This document shows, in pieces, positions 16,316-25,016 of a stretch of 64,000 nucleotides of DNA. Position numbers and translations under genes: made by a program. The notes below the pieces were generated by a model. It did no database searches. It was not told the origin of the DNA and worked only from the letters and a program-made list of their open reading frames with translations. Source of the DNA: an uncultured Acidobacteriia bacterium (GTDB lineage: Bacteria > Acidobacteriota > Terriglobia > Bryobacterales > Bryobacteraceae); contig CAINNJ010000051.1 in the NCBI GenBank assembly GCA_903851195.1, forward strand, positions 33,218 through 97,217, read 5' to 3'. Each line of letters opens with the position of its first letter. The first letter of the stretch is position 1.

Positions 16316-16789
16316 ATGGCAAGGCGCAAGGCTCCCCAGGCACCCGCAACTCCCGCTCCGCAGGTCAATGAAAAATATGCCTGTTTCAAGCTCGAAATCA
16401 AACCCTCCAAAATCCACCGGTGGGGTCTTTACGCGGGAGAAGACATCCCGGTCCGCAGAAAAGTAATTGAGTATACCGGCGAGCGAATCAGCCGCCGGGA
16501 AACCAAGCGGCGTGCCGATGAGACGCCGCATCTGATTTATCTGTTCACGCTCGATTCCTACTGGACGCTCGACGGGTCCGTGGGCGGCAGCGGCGCGGAA
16601 TACATCAACCACTGCTGCGATCCGAACATCGTCACGGTCATCCGGAGCGGCCATATTCTCTACATGTCCCGGCGGCCTATTAAGAAGGGCGAGGAACTGA
16701 CGGTGGACTACCATTTCGCCAAAGACATCGATAAAGTGCCGTGCAAGTGCGGCGCGGCGAATTGCCGGGGCACCATCAACCTCGTCTAA
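16316..16789 (+). CDS. SET-domain protein (lysine methyltransferase-like)
   Basis: 157 residues, almost only a SET domain plus post-SET tail. Visible motifs: RWGLYA (35-40), the IEYTGE segment (51-56), YINHCCDPN (96-104, cofactor pseudoknot), GEELTVDY (125-132, with the expected catalytic Tyr132), and post-SET Cys cluster CKCGAANCRG (143-152). These are complete, so it is likely active as an S-adenosylmethionine-dependent protein methyltransferase; the target protein is unknown. A Pro/Ala-rich N-terminal 17 residues may be flexible. It converges on enolase with stop codons overlapping by 2 bases. Confidence 0.88.
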   Translation: MARRKAPQAPATPAPQVNEKYACFKLEIKPSKIHRWGLYAGEDIPVRRKVIEYTGERISRRETKRRADETPHLIYLFTLDSYWTLDGSVGGSGAEYINHCCDPNIVTVIRSGHILYMSRRPIKKGEELTVDYHFAKDIDKVPCKCGAANCRGTINLV

Positions 16790-18039
16790 GGATTCGGCGG
16801 GGCCGGCAGTTCCCACTTTTCGATTTCGAGCAGGCGGTTGTACTTGGCCAGGCGCTCGGAACGGGTGACCGACCCGATCTTGATCTGTCCCGCGCCGGAG
16901 GCTACCGCCAGATCGGCAAGGAAGGAGTCCTCCGTCTCGCCGGAGCGGGCCGAGATGACGGCTCCGTAGCCGGCCTGGCGGGCCTGGTCGATCACCTCGA
17001 AGGTTTCGGTCAGCGTGCCGATCTGGTTCATCTTCACCAGCACGGCGTTGGCGACGCCTTCCTCGATCCCGCGGTCAAGCCGCAGCGGATTCGTGACGAA
17101 AAGATCGTCCCCCACCAGACGCACGCGCTTTCCCAGACGGGCGGTCATCGCCTGCCAGCCGGCCCAGTCGTCCTCGGCCAGAGGATCTTCGATAGAGGTA
17201 ACCCCGTAGCGCTCGATCCAGGCTTCCAGCAGGTCCGCCATCCCAGCCGCGTTCCGGCTGCCGCCTTCCAGCCGGTACTGCCCGGCGTGGAAGAAGTGCG
17301 TGGAGGCGACGTCGAGGGCGATATCCATCTCCACGCCCGCCTTGCCGATCGCCTCGCGCAGCAGGGCCGCCGCCTGTTCGTTCGTGGCCAGGCGAGGTCC
17401 CCAGCCGCCCTCGTCGGCGACGCCCGTCAGCAGGTGGCCCCGTTCCGCCAGCAACTGGCCGGTCATCCGGTGCACGCGTACGATCGCTTCCAGAGCGGAC
17501 GCGAGATCCGGATAGCCGCGCGGGATCACCAGGAAGTCCTGAAACTCCAGTTGCCGGCCCTGGCCGCCCGCGTCCGCATGCAGACCGCCCGAGATGATGT
17601 TGACCATGGGAACCGGCAGGCGCGCGTTCCTGTCGCCCGCGAGATGCTTCCAGAGGGGGATGCCGAGGGCTTGGGCCGCGACCCTCGCCACGGCGCAGGA
17701 AACAGCCAGAATCGCGTTGGCGCCCAGCCGCGCTTTGTTCTCGCTGCCGTCGATGGCGAGCAGGCGCGCGTCGACGGAGTTCTGATCCATGGCGTCCATG
17801 CCCTCGATGGACGGCCCGAGTACCTGCTCCACGTTGCGAACCGCCTGCAGGACTCCCCTGCCCCCGTGGCGATGCGGGTCGAGGTCCCGCAGTTCGACGG
17901 CCTCATGGGTGCCGGTGGACGCGCCGGAGGGCGCCTGGGCGGAAGCGCGGATGCCGTTATCGAGCCAGACCTCGGCCTGCACGGTCGGGTTGCCGCGGGA
18001 ATCCAGAATCTCAAGGGCGCGAACGCGGGTGATTTTCAT
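16786..18039 (-). CDS. eno: enolase
   Basis: 417 residues from MKITRVRALEILDSRGNPT, the classic enolase start; a longer ORF to 18207 lies inside the upstream gene. Other signatures are SGASTGTHEAVELRD, the LPVPMVNIISGGLHA loop, and the SIEDPLAEDDWAGW metal-binding segment, with GAVISARSGETEDSFLADL near the C-terminus. It converts 2-phosphoglycerate to phosphoenolpyruvate in glycolysis. The start overlaps the stop of the kinase gene upstream (ATGA), an unusual operon partner. Confidence 0.95.
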   Translation of the reverse strand: MKITRVRALEILDSRGNPTVQAEVWLDNGIRASAQAPSGASTGTHEAVELRDLDPHRHGGRGVLQAVRNVEQVLGPSIEGMDAMDQNSVDARLLAIDGSENKARLGANAILAVSCAVARVAAQALGIPLWKHLAGDRNARLPVPMVNIISGGLHADAGGQGRQLEFQDFLVIPRGYPDLASALEAIVRVHRMTGQLLAERGHLLTGVADEGGWGPRLATNEQAAALLREAIGKAGVEMDIALDVASTHFFHAGQYRLEGGSRNAAGMADLLEAWIERYGVTSIEDPLAEDDWAGWQAMTARLGKRVRLVGDDLFVTNPLRLDRGIEEGVANAVLVKMNQIGTLTETFEVIDQARQAGYGAVISARSGETEDSFLADLAVASGAGQIKIGSVTRSERLAKYNRLLEIEKWELPAPPNP

Positions 18040-19034
18040 CGGGTAAAAGCTTCCTCCACGCTGCCGGCCGGATGCCGGATCAGATCGATGCCGCGCTGCC
18101 AGGCCTGCGCGCGGTGTTCTTCCAGAAGATACTCGGCCGGCGACTTTCCCGCCACGCGCGCCAGCAGCAGAGCCGGCAGGTGTTCCAGCGCGGCGGCTTC
18201 CACCCATCCGGCGGCGGGAGGAAGTTCCGCACGCAGGGCCGCCGTGAAATGCAGGGCCAGACCGGTCAGGGCCTCGCGGCGCGCCGGCATCACCAGACTC
18301 TTCAGCAGAAGGTGATTCAGCAGGAAGGCCACGTCATAGGAGGGGTCGCCGAAGTGGATCACCTCCCAGTCGATGGCCCAAAGCGGGTTATCCGTTGCGC
18401 CAGGCGCAAGCAGCAGATTCTTGGGACTCCAGTCCCCGTGGACCAGGCTGACGCGGCGTTCGGCCGAGCGGGCGATGAGCGCGGTGATGTAGCCGGCGAT
18501 TTCGGGATGCCGGGACGCGGTGAACCGGTAGTAGGGGTCGATACGGAGCTGATCGAAGACGGTCTGGTCGCCGAAGAGGCGGGCGGCTTCCGGATCGTTC
18601 CAGCTCGCCGCGATGATGGAGCCGAGCAGCGTTCCGGCAGCGCGGGCGTGGGCGGGGTCGAAAACGTGCCGGAACAGCAGCGCCTTCCACATGTCGCACT
18701 CCGCAGGCGCGGCTTCCATCGCGATGGCGAAATCGCCGCGGTCCTCCGCCAGCAGGCGCGGAACCCGCCCGCCGCGCGTTTTCCCGGCCAGCCAGCGCAT
18801 GGCGTCCGCCTCCCGGAAAATGCGTTCGCGATCCGAGAGCCACTCCTGGGCGACCCGCAGCCGGCCGAGCGACTGCTTCAGGACCACCCGGCTGCCCGGC
18901 GTCTCCGCCAGGATTACCGTATTGGAAACGCCGCCGCCCAGTTCGGTCAGCTTGGCGTGCGGGCCGCCGAAGCCATCGCCCAGGCCATGCCGGCGGAGCC
19001 ATTCGGGAGCATTTTCAGTTGTGAGGACAGGCAC
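18036..19034 (-). CDS. aminoglycoside-phosphotransferase-fold kinase (methylthioribose-kinase-like)
   Basis: 332 residues with kinase-like signatures: nucleotide loop GGGVSNTVILAE and RVVLKQSLGRLRV, catalytic loop VHGDWSPKNLLL (near residue 196) and metal-binding IDWEVIHFGDPSYDVAFLLN (near 219). The overall look is closest to the 5-methylthioribose kinase branch of the APH superfamily, but no other methionine-salvage gene is visible. The gene is translationally coupled to enolase. Substrate uncertain. Confidence 0.75.
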   Translation of the reverse strand: MPVLTTENAPEWLRRHGLGDGFGGPHAKLTELGGGVSNTVILAETPGSRVVLKQSLGRLRVAQEWLSDRERIFREADAMRWLAGKTRGGRVPRLLAEDRGDFAIAMEAAPAECDMWKALLFRHVFDPAHARAAGTLLGSIIAASWNDPEAARLFGDQTVFDQLRIDPYYRFTASRHPEIAGYITALIARSAERRVSLVHGDWSPKNLLLAPGATDNPLWAIDWEVIHFGDPSYDVAFLLNHLLLKSLVMPARREALTGLALHFTAALRAELPPAAGWVEAAALEHLPALLLARVAGKSPAEYLLEEHRAQAWQRGIDLIRHPAGSVEEAFTR

Positions 19035-19153
19035 TCAGCAAACATCCTATCGTCTGGATTGTGGTGCATCCGTAAATTCTCAGAGAAATACCGCGCGTCG
19101 GCGCACTAAAGATTCCAGAGCACTAAGCCGATGGATACGCGAGGTCTTACTAG

Positions 19154-19816
19154 ATGACAAATCAATCCGCCGGGAAACCGGTTCTGATCTGTGACACGCA
19201 GCCCGTGGCCATGGAGGGAATTCGCTGGCTGCTCGACAACAGCGGCGACCTGCGCTGCGCCGGAACCGTGACCACGCTGGAGGCAGCGTCCGAACTCGCC
19301 GTGAGTCTGTCGCCCGCCGCAATCATCGTCGACAAAGGTTTCGGCAACCATACTCTGATGGACTGGCTGCACCAGACGAGCAGCCTGCCGGGCATTTCGG
19401 GCGCTCCGATCGCTCCGGTGCTTTGGGGAGCCGGCATTACGGAAGCCGAAGCGCTTCGTTTCCTGCAGGCCGGCGCGCGCGGCATTATCCGGCGCACCTC
19501 GCCCGCCGAAACCATGCTGGCCTGCCTGCGCGCGGTGACCAGCGGTTCCACGTGGATGGAAGAGGGAATTTTCGGCAGCACGGACAAACTGATGCAGCCC
19601 CGCCGTTCGCAACTGACGCCGCGCGAGCACCAGATTGCGGAACTGGTGGAGCGCGGACTGCGCAACCGGGACATTGGCCGCCAACTGGGGATCCAGACCG
19701 GCACGGTCAAGATCCATCTGAAACACATTTTCGAGAAGACCGGCGTGCGGGGACGGTATGGACTGGCGCTGACGGGCCTGCGGGAAAAAGGAACGCTGTC
19801 TTTACCGTCGAACTGA
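19154..19816 (+). CDS. LuxR/NarL-type response regulator
   Basis: 220 residues. Receiver domain at about 9-130 (VLICDTQPVAMEGIRWLLD; AAIIVDKGFG with candidate phospho-acceptor Asp), then a LuxR helix-turn-helix at about 150-212: LTPREHQIAELVERGLRNRD, TGTVKIHLKHIFEKTGV. The receiver is somewhat divergent, since the usual Lys near its end is not obvious (the segment reads RGIIRRTSP). No histidine kinase is adjacent, so the input is unknown. Confidence 0.82.
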   Translation: MTNQSAGKPVLICDTQPVAMEGIRWLLDNSGDLRCAGTVTTLEAASELAVSLSPAAIIVDKGFGNHTLMDWLHQTSSLPGISGAPIAPVLWGAGITEAEALRFLQAGARGIIRRTSPAETMLACLRAVTSGSTWMEEGIFGSTDKLMQPRRSQLTPREHQIAELVERGLRNRDIGRQLGIQTGTVKIHLKHIFEKTGVRGRYGLALTGLREKGTLSLPSN

Positions 19817-19852
19817 GGCGCCATCAAACTGAAGCCGGTGGGCGGAAAGGGG

Positions 19853-20326
19853 CTATTTCGGCTGCGCGATCTCGCCCGTAACGGCCCCCGCCACCCGGAT
19901 GTAGTCCTCCGGCTTCAGAACCATCTGCGTCCCCCGGACGCCCGCCGATACCGCGATGATGTCGAACAGGATTGCCGTCTCGTCCAGATAGACGGGATAG
20001 TCCTTCTTGCAGGCCAGCGCGGTAACGCCGCCGCGGATGTAGCCCGTTAGCGGCTGCACCTCTTTGAGCGCGGCCAGTTCCATTTTCCGGTTGCCGGAGA
20101 GTCGCGCCAAAGACTTGAGATCGAGTTCCGCGTTGCCGGGGATCACGGCCAGACAGACACCGTTACGATCTCCGCGGACCACGAGCGTCTTGAACACCTG
20201 TTCAGCGGGCAAGCCGACCTTCGCCGCTACACTTTCGGCGGAGAGGTCATCGGGATCCACCTCGTAATCGCGCAGTTCGAACGGGATCCCGGCCTGCTCC
20301 ACAATGCGGACGGCGTTTGTCTTCAT
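19853..20326 (-). CDS. ybaK: YbaK/EbsC-type Cys-tRNA(Pro) deacylase
   Basis: 157 residues, normal family length. Signature segments: VFKTLVVRGD, CLAVIPGNAELDLKSLA, GYIRGGVTALACKKDYPVYL and ILFDIIAVSAGVRGTQM. YbaK clears Cys mischarged on tRNA(Pro). The start chosen is the most downstream of three copies of a repeated ATGAAGRC start region (see the repeat entry), because only that frame is open. Confidence 0.9.
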   Translation of the reverse strand: MKTNAVRIVEQAGIPFELRDYEVDPDDLSAESVAAKVGLPAEQVFKTLVVRGDRNGVCLAVIPGNAELDLKSLARLSGNRKMELAALKEVQPLTGYIRGGVTALACKKDYPVYLDETAILFDIIAVSAGVRGTQMVLKPEDYIRVAGAVTGEIAQPK

Positions 20327-20353
20327 GGCCTGCCTTCATGGCCTGTCTTCATG
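20324..20353 (-). repeat. triplicated start-codon region of ybaK, 13-bp period
   Basis: On the minus strand three ATGAAG copies begin at 20352, 20339 and 20326, each 13 bases apart and separated by GGCC-containing spacers. Since 13 is not a multiple of three, each ATG is in a different frame. The first opens a nine-codon ORF (MKTGHEGRP) whose stop TGA overlaps the third, real ATG. Confidence 0.85.
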
Positions 20354-20380
20354 ACGGGTATTGAGCCCGTTTAGGAAAGC

Positions 20381-21868
20381 CTAGTGAGTCTCGGGCTTCG
20401 GCAGGGCCACTTTGTTGGTGGTCGCCGGATCTCCCATTTCGACGGTGCGCAGCTGATCGGCCGTCGGCAGCGTGGAAGCGTCCCAGCCCCCGCCCAGGGC
20501 GAGGATCAGATTGACGGCGGAGGTCATGCGGCGCTGCAGCAGCGTCACGGCGATGCGCTCGTCGGAGAGCGCGATGTTCTGCGTCGTGATGACGTTCAGA
20601 TAGGAGTCGGTGCCGGCTTTGTAGCGCTCGGTCTCCAGAGTCAGAGCCTGCTCGGCGGCGGCAACGGCCTTGGCCTCTTCTTCGGCTTCCTTCGACAGCA
20701 CCCGGAGCGCCGAAAGATTGTCCTCCACCTGCTGGAAGGCGGTCAGCACCGTCTGGCGATACGCGGCGACGGAGGCGTCATAAGCCGCCACAACCTGCTC
20801 CACGCGCCCGTCGCGGCGGCCGAAATCGAAAAGCGTCTGGGATACCTGCGGACCCGTGGACCACACCCGGCTCGCCCATTTGAACAGGTTCTGCAGGTTC
20901 GGGGTCGAGAGGCCCGCCGTCGCGGAGAGGGTGAGCGTGGGATAGAACGCGGTCTGCGCGATACCGATATTGGCGTTGGCCGCCGCGATGAGGCGCTCCT
21001 GCGCGGCGATGTCCGGGCGCCGCTCCAGCAGTTGCGACGGGATGGCGACCGGGATGGGCGGCGGCAGCGTGACGATCTTGCCGCGCGGGATCGAGAGTTC
21101 CGAAGGAGCGACGCCGATCAGCACGGCAATCGCATGCTCCAGCTGGTTCCGCGCCACATCGAGATCGGTCGCCTGTGCCTGGGTGGTGTAAAGCTGCGTT
21201 TGCGCCAGGGTGACATCCGCGCGGGAGGCCACACCGCCATTGAAGCGGTTCATGGTCAGAGTCAGATAGCGGTCGTAGCCGGCGATCGTGTCGTTCAGCA
21301 GCGTGAGCTGCATATCGTTGGCGAGCAGCGTGAAATAATCGGCGGCCAGAGTGGCCTGGAGGCTGAGCCGCAGATTCTCCAGATCGGCCGCCTGGACCTG
21401 CGTATTCGCGACCGAATTCTCGACGGCGAGCCGCACGCGGCCCCACAGATCCGGCTCCCAGGTCGCGCTGAACGGAATCTGGAAATTTGCCGAAGTCCCC
21501 GACGCCCGGTCCTGCTGGGTAATGCTCGGTCCCGATCCGATACTCGGATAGTAGTTGGCATGATTCTGCAGAATCAGCGCGCGGGACTGCCGGAACGCGG
21601 CTTCGAACTGCTTAACGTTGAAGTTGTTGAGATTGATCTTCTCCTCAAGCTGATTCAGCTGCGGATCGTTGAAGATCTCCCACCACTTGCCCTTCAGCAT
21701 GGCATCGCCGGGCGTCGCGGTCTTCCACTCGTCGTTCCCCACCAGTTCCTTGAAGGCAGGGGGGGCCGGGACCACCGGAGCTACATACTTGGGACCGATG
21801 GAGCAGCCGGAAAACAGCGCCGCGCCCACCATCACGGGAACGATCAGAACAGTCTGGCGAAAGGTCAT
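20381..21868 (-). CDS. RND efflux outer-membrane channel lipoprotein (NodT/OprM family)
   Basis: 495 residues from the ATG at 21868, preferred over a GTG at 21898 because it lies just after the preceding stop and gives a compact lipoprotein signal ending LFSGCS. Family signatures: IGPKYVAPVVPAP, WWEIFNDPQLNQL, SATWEPDLWGRVR, LLERRPDIAAQERLIAAANA and GIAQTAFYPTLTLSA. It forms the TolC-like trimeric exit duct. It is the last gene of the four-gene efflux operon. Confidence 0.9.
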   Translation of the reverse strand: MTFRQTVLIVPVMVGAALFSGCSIGPKYVAPVVPAPPAFKELVGNDEWKTATPGDAMLKGKWWEIFNDPQLNQLEEKINLNNFNVKQFEAAFRQSRALILQNHANYYPSIGSGPSITQQDRASGTSANFQIPFSATWEPDLWGRVRLAVENSVANTQVQAADLENLRLSLQATLAADYFTLLANDMQLTLLNDTIAGYDRYLTLTMNRFNGGVASRADVTLAQTQLYTTQAQATDLDVARNQLEHAIAVLIGVAPSELSIPRGKIVTLPPPIPVAIPSQLLERRPDIAAQERLIAAANANIGIAQTAFYPTLTLSATAGLSTPNLQNLFKWASRVWSTGPQVSQTLFDFGRRDGRVEQVVAAYDASVAAYRQTVLTAFQQVEDNLSALRVLSKEAEEEAKAVAAAEQALTLETERYKAGTDSYLNVITTQNIALSDERIAVTLLQRRMTSAVNLILALGGGWDASTLPTADQLRTVEMGDPATTNKVALPKPETH

Positions 21869-21872
21869 GTAG

Positions 21873-24800
21873 TTAGTCAGCACCTTCAGCCACGCCACCC
21901 GGAATCAGAATGCCGGGGCGGTGGCTGGAGCGTTTAATCCGAGCGGATTTCCGGGTGAAGCGCGCCCGGAGGCGGTCGAGAGACAGATAGATCACGGGGG
22001 TGGTAAACAGCGTCAGCATCTGGCTGACGATCAGACCTCCCACGATCGCGATACCCAGGGGACGGCGCAGTTCCGACCCCGTGCCGTAGCCCATCGCGAG
22101 CGGCAGACCGCCCAGCAGAGCGCAGCACGTGGTCATCATGATCGGGCGGAAACGCAGCAGGCAGGCCTGGTAGATGGCATCCCGCGAATTCATCCCCTGA
22201 TTGCGTTCCGCGGCTAGCGCGAAATCGATCATCATGATGGCGTTTTTCTTCACGATCCCGATCAGCAGAATAATCGCGATCAGGGCGATAATCGTCAACT
22301 CCGTCCGGAACAGCACGAGCGCGATTAGCGCGCCGACGCCCGCCGAAGGAAGCGTCGAAATGATGGTGAGCGGGTGCACCAGGCTTTCATACAAAATGCC
22401 GAGCACGATGTACACGGCCAGCAAAGCGGTCAGAATCAGCATCGGCTGGCTGGAAAGCGAGTCCTGATACGCCTGCGCGGTACCGGCGAACTTGCCCGTG
22501 ATACTGGCCGGCAAACCCATATCCAGTTCGGCCTTGTGGATCGCCAGAACTGCGTCGCTCAGAGAAACGCCGTCGGCAAGGTTGAACGAGACGGTGGTTG
22601 CGGGGAACTGCCCCTGGTGCGGCAGCGAAAGCGGCGTGATGCCCTCGGACCATTTGGCGAAGGAGGAAACCGGAACCTCGATACCGCGGGGCGTCTGCAC
22701 GTAAACCTTGTCCAGCACTTCCGGGCTCGACCACCACTTCTGCTCAAGCGCCAGCACCACGTGATACTGGTTGATCGACTTGTACATCGTCGAGACCTGG
22801 CGTTGTCCGAAAGAGCTGTAGAGCGCGGTATCGACCGCCTGCGCGGTCAGGCCGAGACGGGAAGCCGTATCGCGATCGATCCGCACGTTCTCGGACAGGC
22901 CGGAGTTCTGCTGATCGGAACTGACGTCGGTGACTTCCGGCAGCCGCATCAGCCGCTGCAGAACCTTCGGGCCCCAGTCGGCCAGCAGCGAAAGATCCTG
23001 CGTTTGCAGGGTGTACTGATACTGCGCGTTCGATTGCCGCCCGCCCACGCGAATATCCTGCGCCGACTGCATAAACAGTGTCGCGCCGGGCATGCCGGCC
23101 GTCTTGCGGCGGAGCCTGGAAATGATCTCATCGGCCGTCGCGGTGCGAACGCCCAGAGGTTTCAGCTGGCAGAAGATCTGCGCGGAGTTGCCGCCGCCGC
23201 GCCCGAAGCCGCCGCCACCGCCCGCCGACGCATCCACCGATTCGACATCGGGATCGTTGCGGACCTGCTGCTCAAAATACCGAACCTTTTCCGAAAGGGC
23301 CGCGAAGGAAATATGCTGCTGGCCCTGCACCTGGCCCATCAGACGCCCGGTGTCCTGCTGGGGGAAGAAGCCTTTGGGCACCTTGATGTACAGGTAGACA
23401 TTGACCCCGATGGTCATGGCCATCACCAGCATCGTCAGCGAGGGGTGATTCAGAACCACCTGGAGCGCCGAGGCATAAGTGGAAATGATCCACTGGAAGA
23501 AGTTTTCGCTCCAGCGATACAGCCGGCCATGGTCGTGCTTCACGCGCAGCAGCCGTGAGCACATCATCGGCGTCAGGGTCAGCGAAACCACCATCGAAAT
23601 CGTGATCGCGGTAGCCAACACCACCGCGAACTCGCGGAACAGGCGGCCGACAATGCCGCCCATCATCAGAATCGGGATAAACACCGCAATCAGCGACACG
23701 CTCATGGAGAGCACAGTGAAACCGATTTCCTGCGCTCCCCGGAGCGCCGCTTCCATCGGCGGCACGCCCATTTCGATATAACGGGTGATGTTCTCGATCA
23801 CCACGATGGCATCGTCCACGACGAAGCCGGTCGCGATGGTCAGAGCCATCAGCGACAGGTTGTCGAGCGTATATCCCAGCAAATACATGACGCCGAAGGT
23901 GCTGATCAGGGACACCGGCACCGAAACGCTGGGAATGAAAGTCGCCCAGCCGTTACGGAGGAAAACGAACACGACCACGATCACCAGACTGATGGAGATG
24001 ACCATGGCCGTCTCCGCATCCTTAATTGAGGCGCGGATGGTGCCCGTGCGGTCGTTATCCACGGTCAGTTTGATGGTCGGCGGCAGAGACGCCTGGAACT
24101 GCGGAAGCACGGCCCGCACGCGGTCGGCGGTTGCGATGATGTTGGCGCCGGGCTGCCGGGTCACCATGATCAGCACGGCCGGTTTTCCGTTCGCCATGCC
24201 AAGGTTGCGGACGTCTTCCACGGAATCGATCACGCGGCCCAGATCGCTCAGCCGGATGGGCGCGCCGTTGCGGTAGACCACCACCAGATTCCGGTAATCC
24301 TTCGCTTCCAGCAGCTGATCCGTCGTCTGCAGCGGCAGCGTCATCGACTCGGTCGAGATGGAACCCTTGGGCTTGTTGGCATTCGCGCTGGCCAGAAAGC
24401 CGGCGATCTGATCCATGCCGTAGTTGTAACGGGAAACGGGCTGCGGATTCAGTTCCACGCGGACCGCCGGCAGCGAACTGCCGACCACGTTCACCTGGCC
24501 GACGCCCGACACCTGCGCGAGTTTCTGCGCCAGGACCGAAGAAGCCATGTCGTAAAGCACGGGAGTCGGCACGACTTCCGACTGCAGGGACATGATCAGA
24601 ATCGGCTGGTCCGAGGGGTTGGCCTTGCGGTAACGCGGATTGGTGGGCAGGTTGGCGGGCAGGTAACCGGCGGCCGCGTTGATGGCGGCCTGCACGTCGC
24701 GCGCGGCGGCGTTGATATCGCGGTTGAGGTCGAACTGCATCACCACGGTAGCCGAACCGAGCGAACTGTTCGACGTCATTTCCGTGACGCCCGCGATGCG

Positions 24801-25016
24801 GGTGAACTGCTTTTCAAGCGGGGTGGCGACCGACGCCGCCATCACTTCCGGGCTGCCGCCAGGCAGCGACGCGCTGACAAAGATGGTCGGAAAATCGACC
24901 TGCGGAATCGGCGAAACCGGCAGCTGCGTATAAGCGATGGCGCCGGCCAGCGTCATCGCGAAGGTCAGCAGCGTGGTAGCAACCGGCCGGTTAATGAACG
25001 GCGTGGAAACGCTCAT
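21873..25016 (-). CDS. RND multidrug efflux permease (MdtC-like)
   Basis: 1047 residues, full AcrB/MdtC length. It starts with [20 protein letters not shown]. Proton-relay residues are present: Asp pair in [19 protein letters not shown] and Lys in [18 protein letters not shown]. Pore-domain loops contain an unusual glycine patch ([15 protein letters not shown], about residue 590). Its start overlaps the stop of the upstream permease (ATGA). Two different permeases in one operon fit the MdtB-MdtC heterotrimer type. Confidence 0.92.
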   Translation of the reverse strand: MSVSTPFINRPVATTLLTFAMTLAGAIAYTQLPVSPIPQVDFPTIFVSASLPGGSPEVMAASVATPLEKQFTRIAGVTEMTSNSSLGSATVVMQFDLNRDINAAARDVQAAINAAAGYLPANLPTNPRYRKANPSDQPILIMSLQSEVVPTPVLYDMASSVLAQKLAQVSGVGQVNVVGSSLPAVRVELNPQPVSRYNYGMDQIAGFLASANANKPKGSISTESMTLPLQTTDQLLEAKDYRNLVVVYRNGAPIRLSDLGRVIDSVEDVRNLGMANGKPAVLIMVTRQPGANIIATADRVRAVLPQFQASLPPTIKLTVDNDRTGTIRASIKDAETAMVISISLVIVVVFVFLRNGWATFIPSVSVPVSLISTFGVMYLLGYTLDNLSLMALTIATGFVVDDAIVVIENITRYIEMGVPPMEAALRGAQEIGFTVLSMSVSLIAVFIPILMMGGIVGRLFREFAVVLATAITISMVVSLTLTPMMCSRLLRVKHDHGRLYRWSENFFQWIISTYASALQVVLNHPSLTMLVMAMTIGVNVYLYIKVPKGFFPQQDTGRLMGQVQGQQHISFAALSEKVRYFEQQVRNDPDVESVDASAGGGGGFGRGGGNSAQIFCQLKPLGVRTATADEIISRLRRKTAGMPGATLFMQSAQDIRVGGRQSNAQYQYTLQTQDLSLLADWGPKVLQRLMRLPEVTDVSSDQQNSGLSENVRIDRDTASRLGLTAQAVDTALYSSFGQRQVSTMYKSINQYHVVLALEQKWWSSPEVLDKVYVQTPRGIEVPVSSFAKWSEGITPLSLPHQGQFPATTVSFNLADGVSLSDAVLAIHKAELDMGLPASITGKFAGTAQAYQDSLSSQPMLILTALLAVYIVLGILYESLVHPLTIISTLPSAGVGALIALVLFRTELTIIALIAIILLIGIVKKNAIMMIDFALAAERNQGMNSRDAIYQACLLRFRPIMMTTCCALLGGLPLAMGYGTGSELRRPLGIAIVGGLIVSQMLTLFTTPVIYLSLDRLRARFTRKSARIKRSSHRPGILIPGGVAEGAD

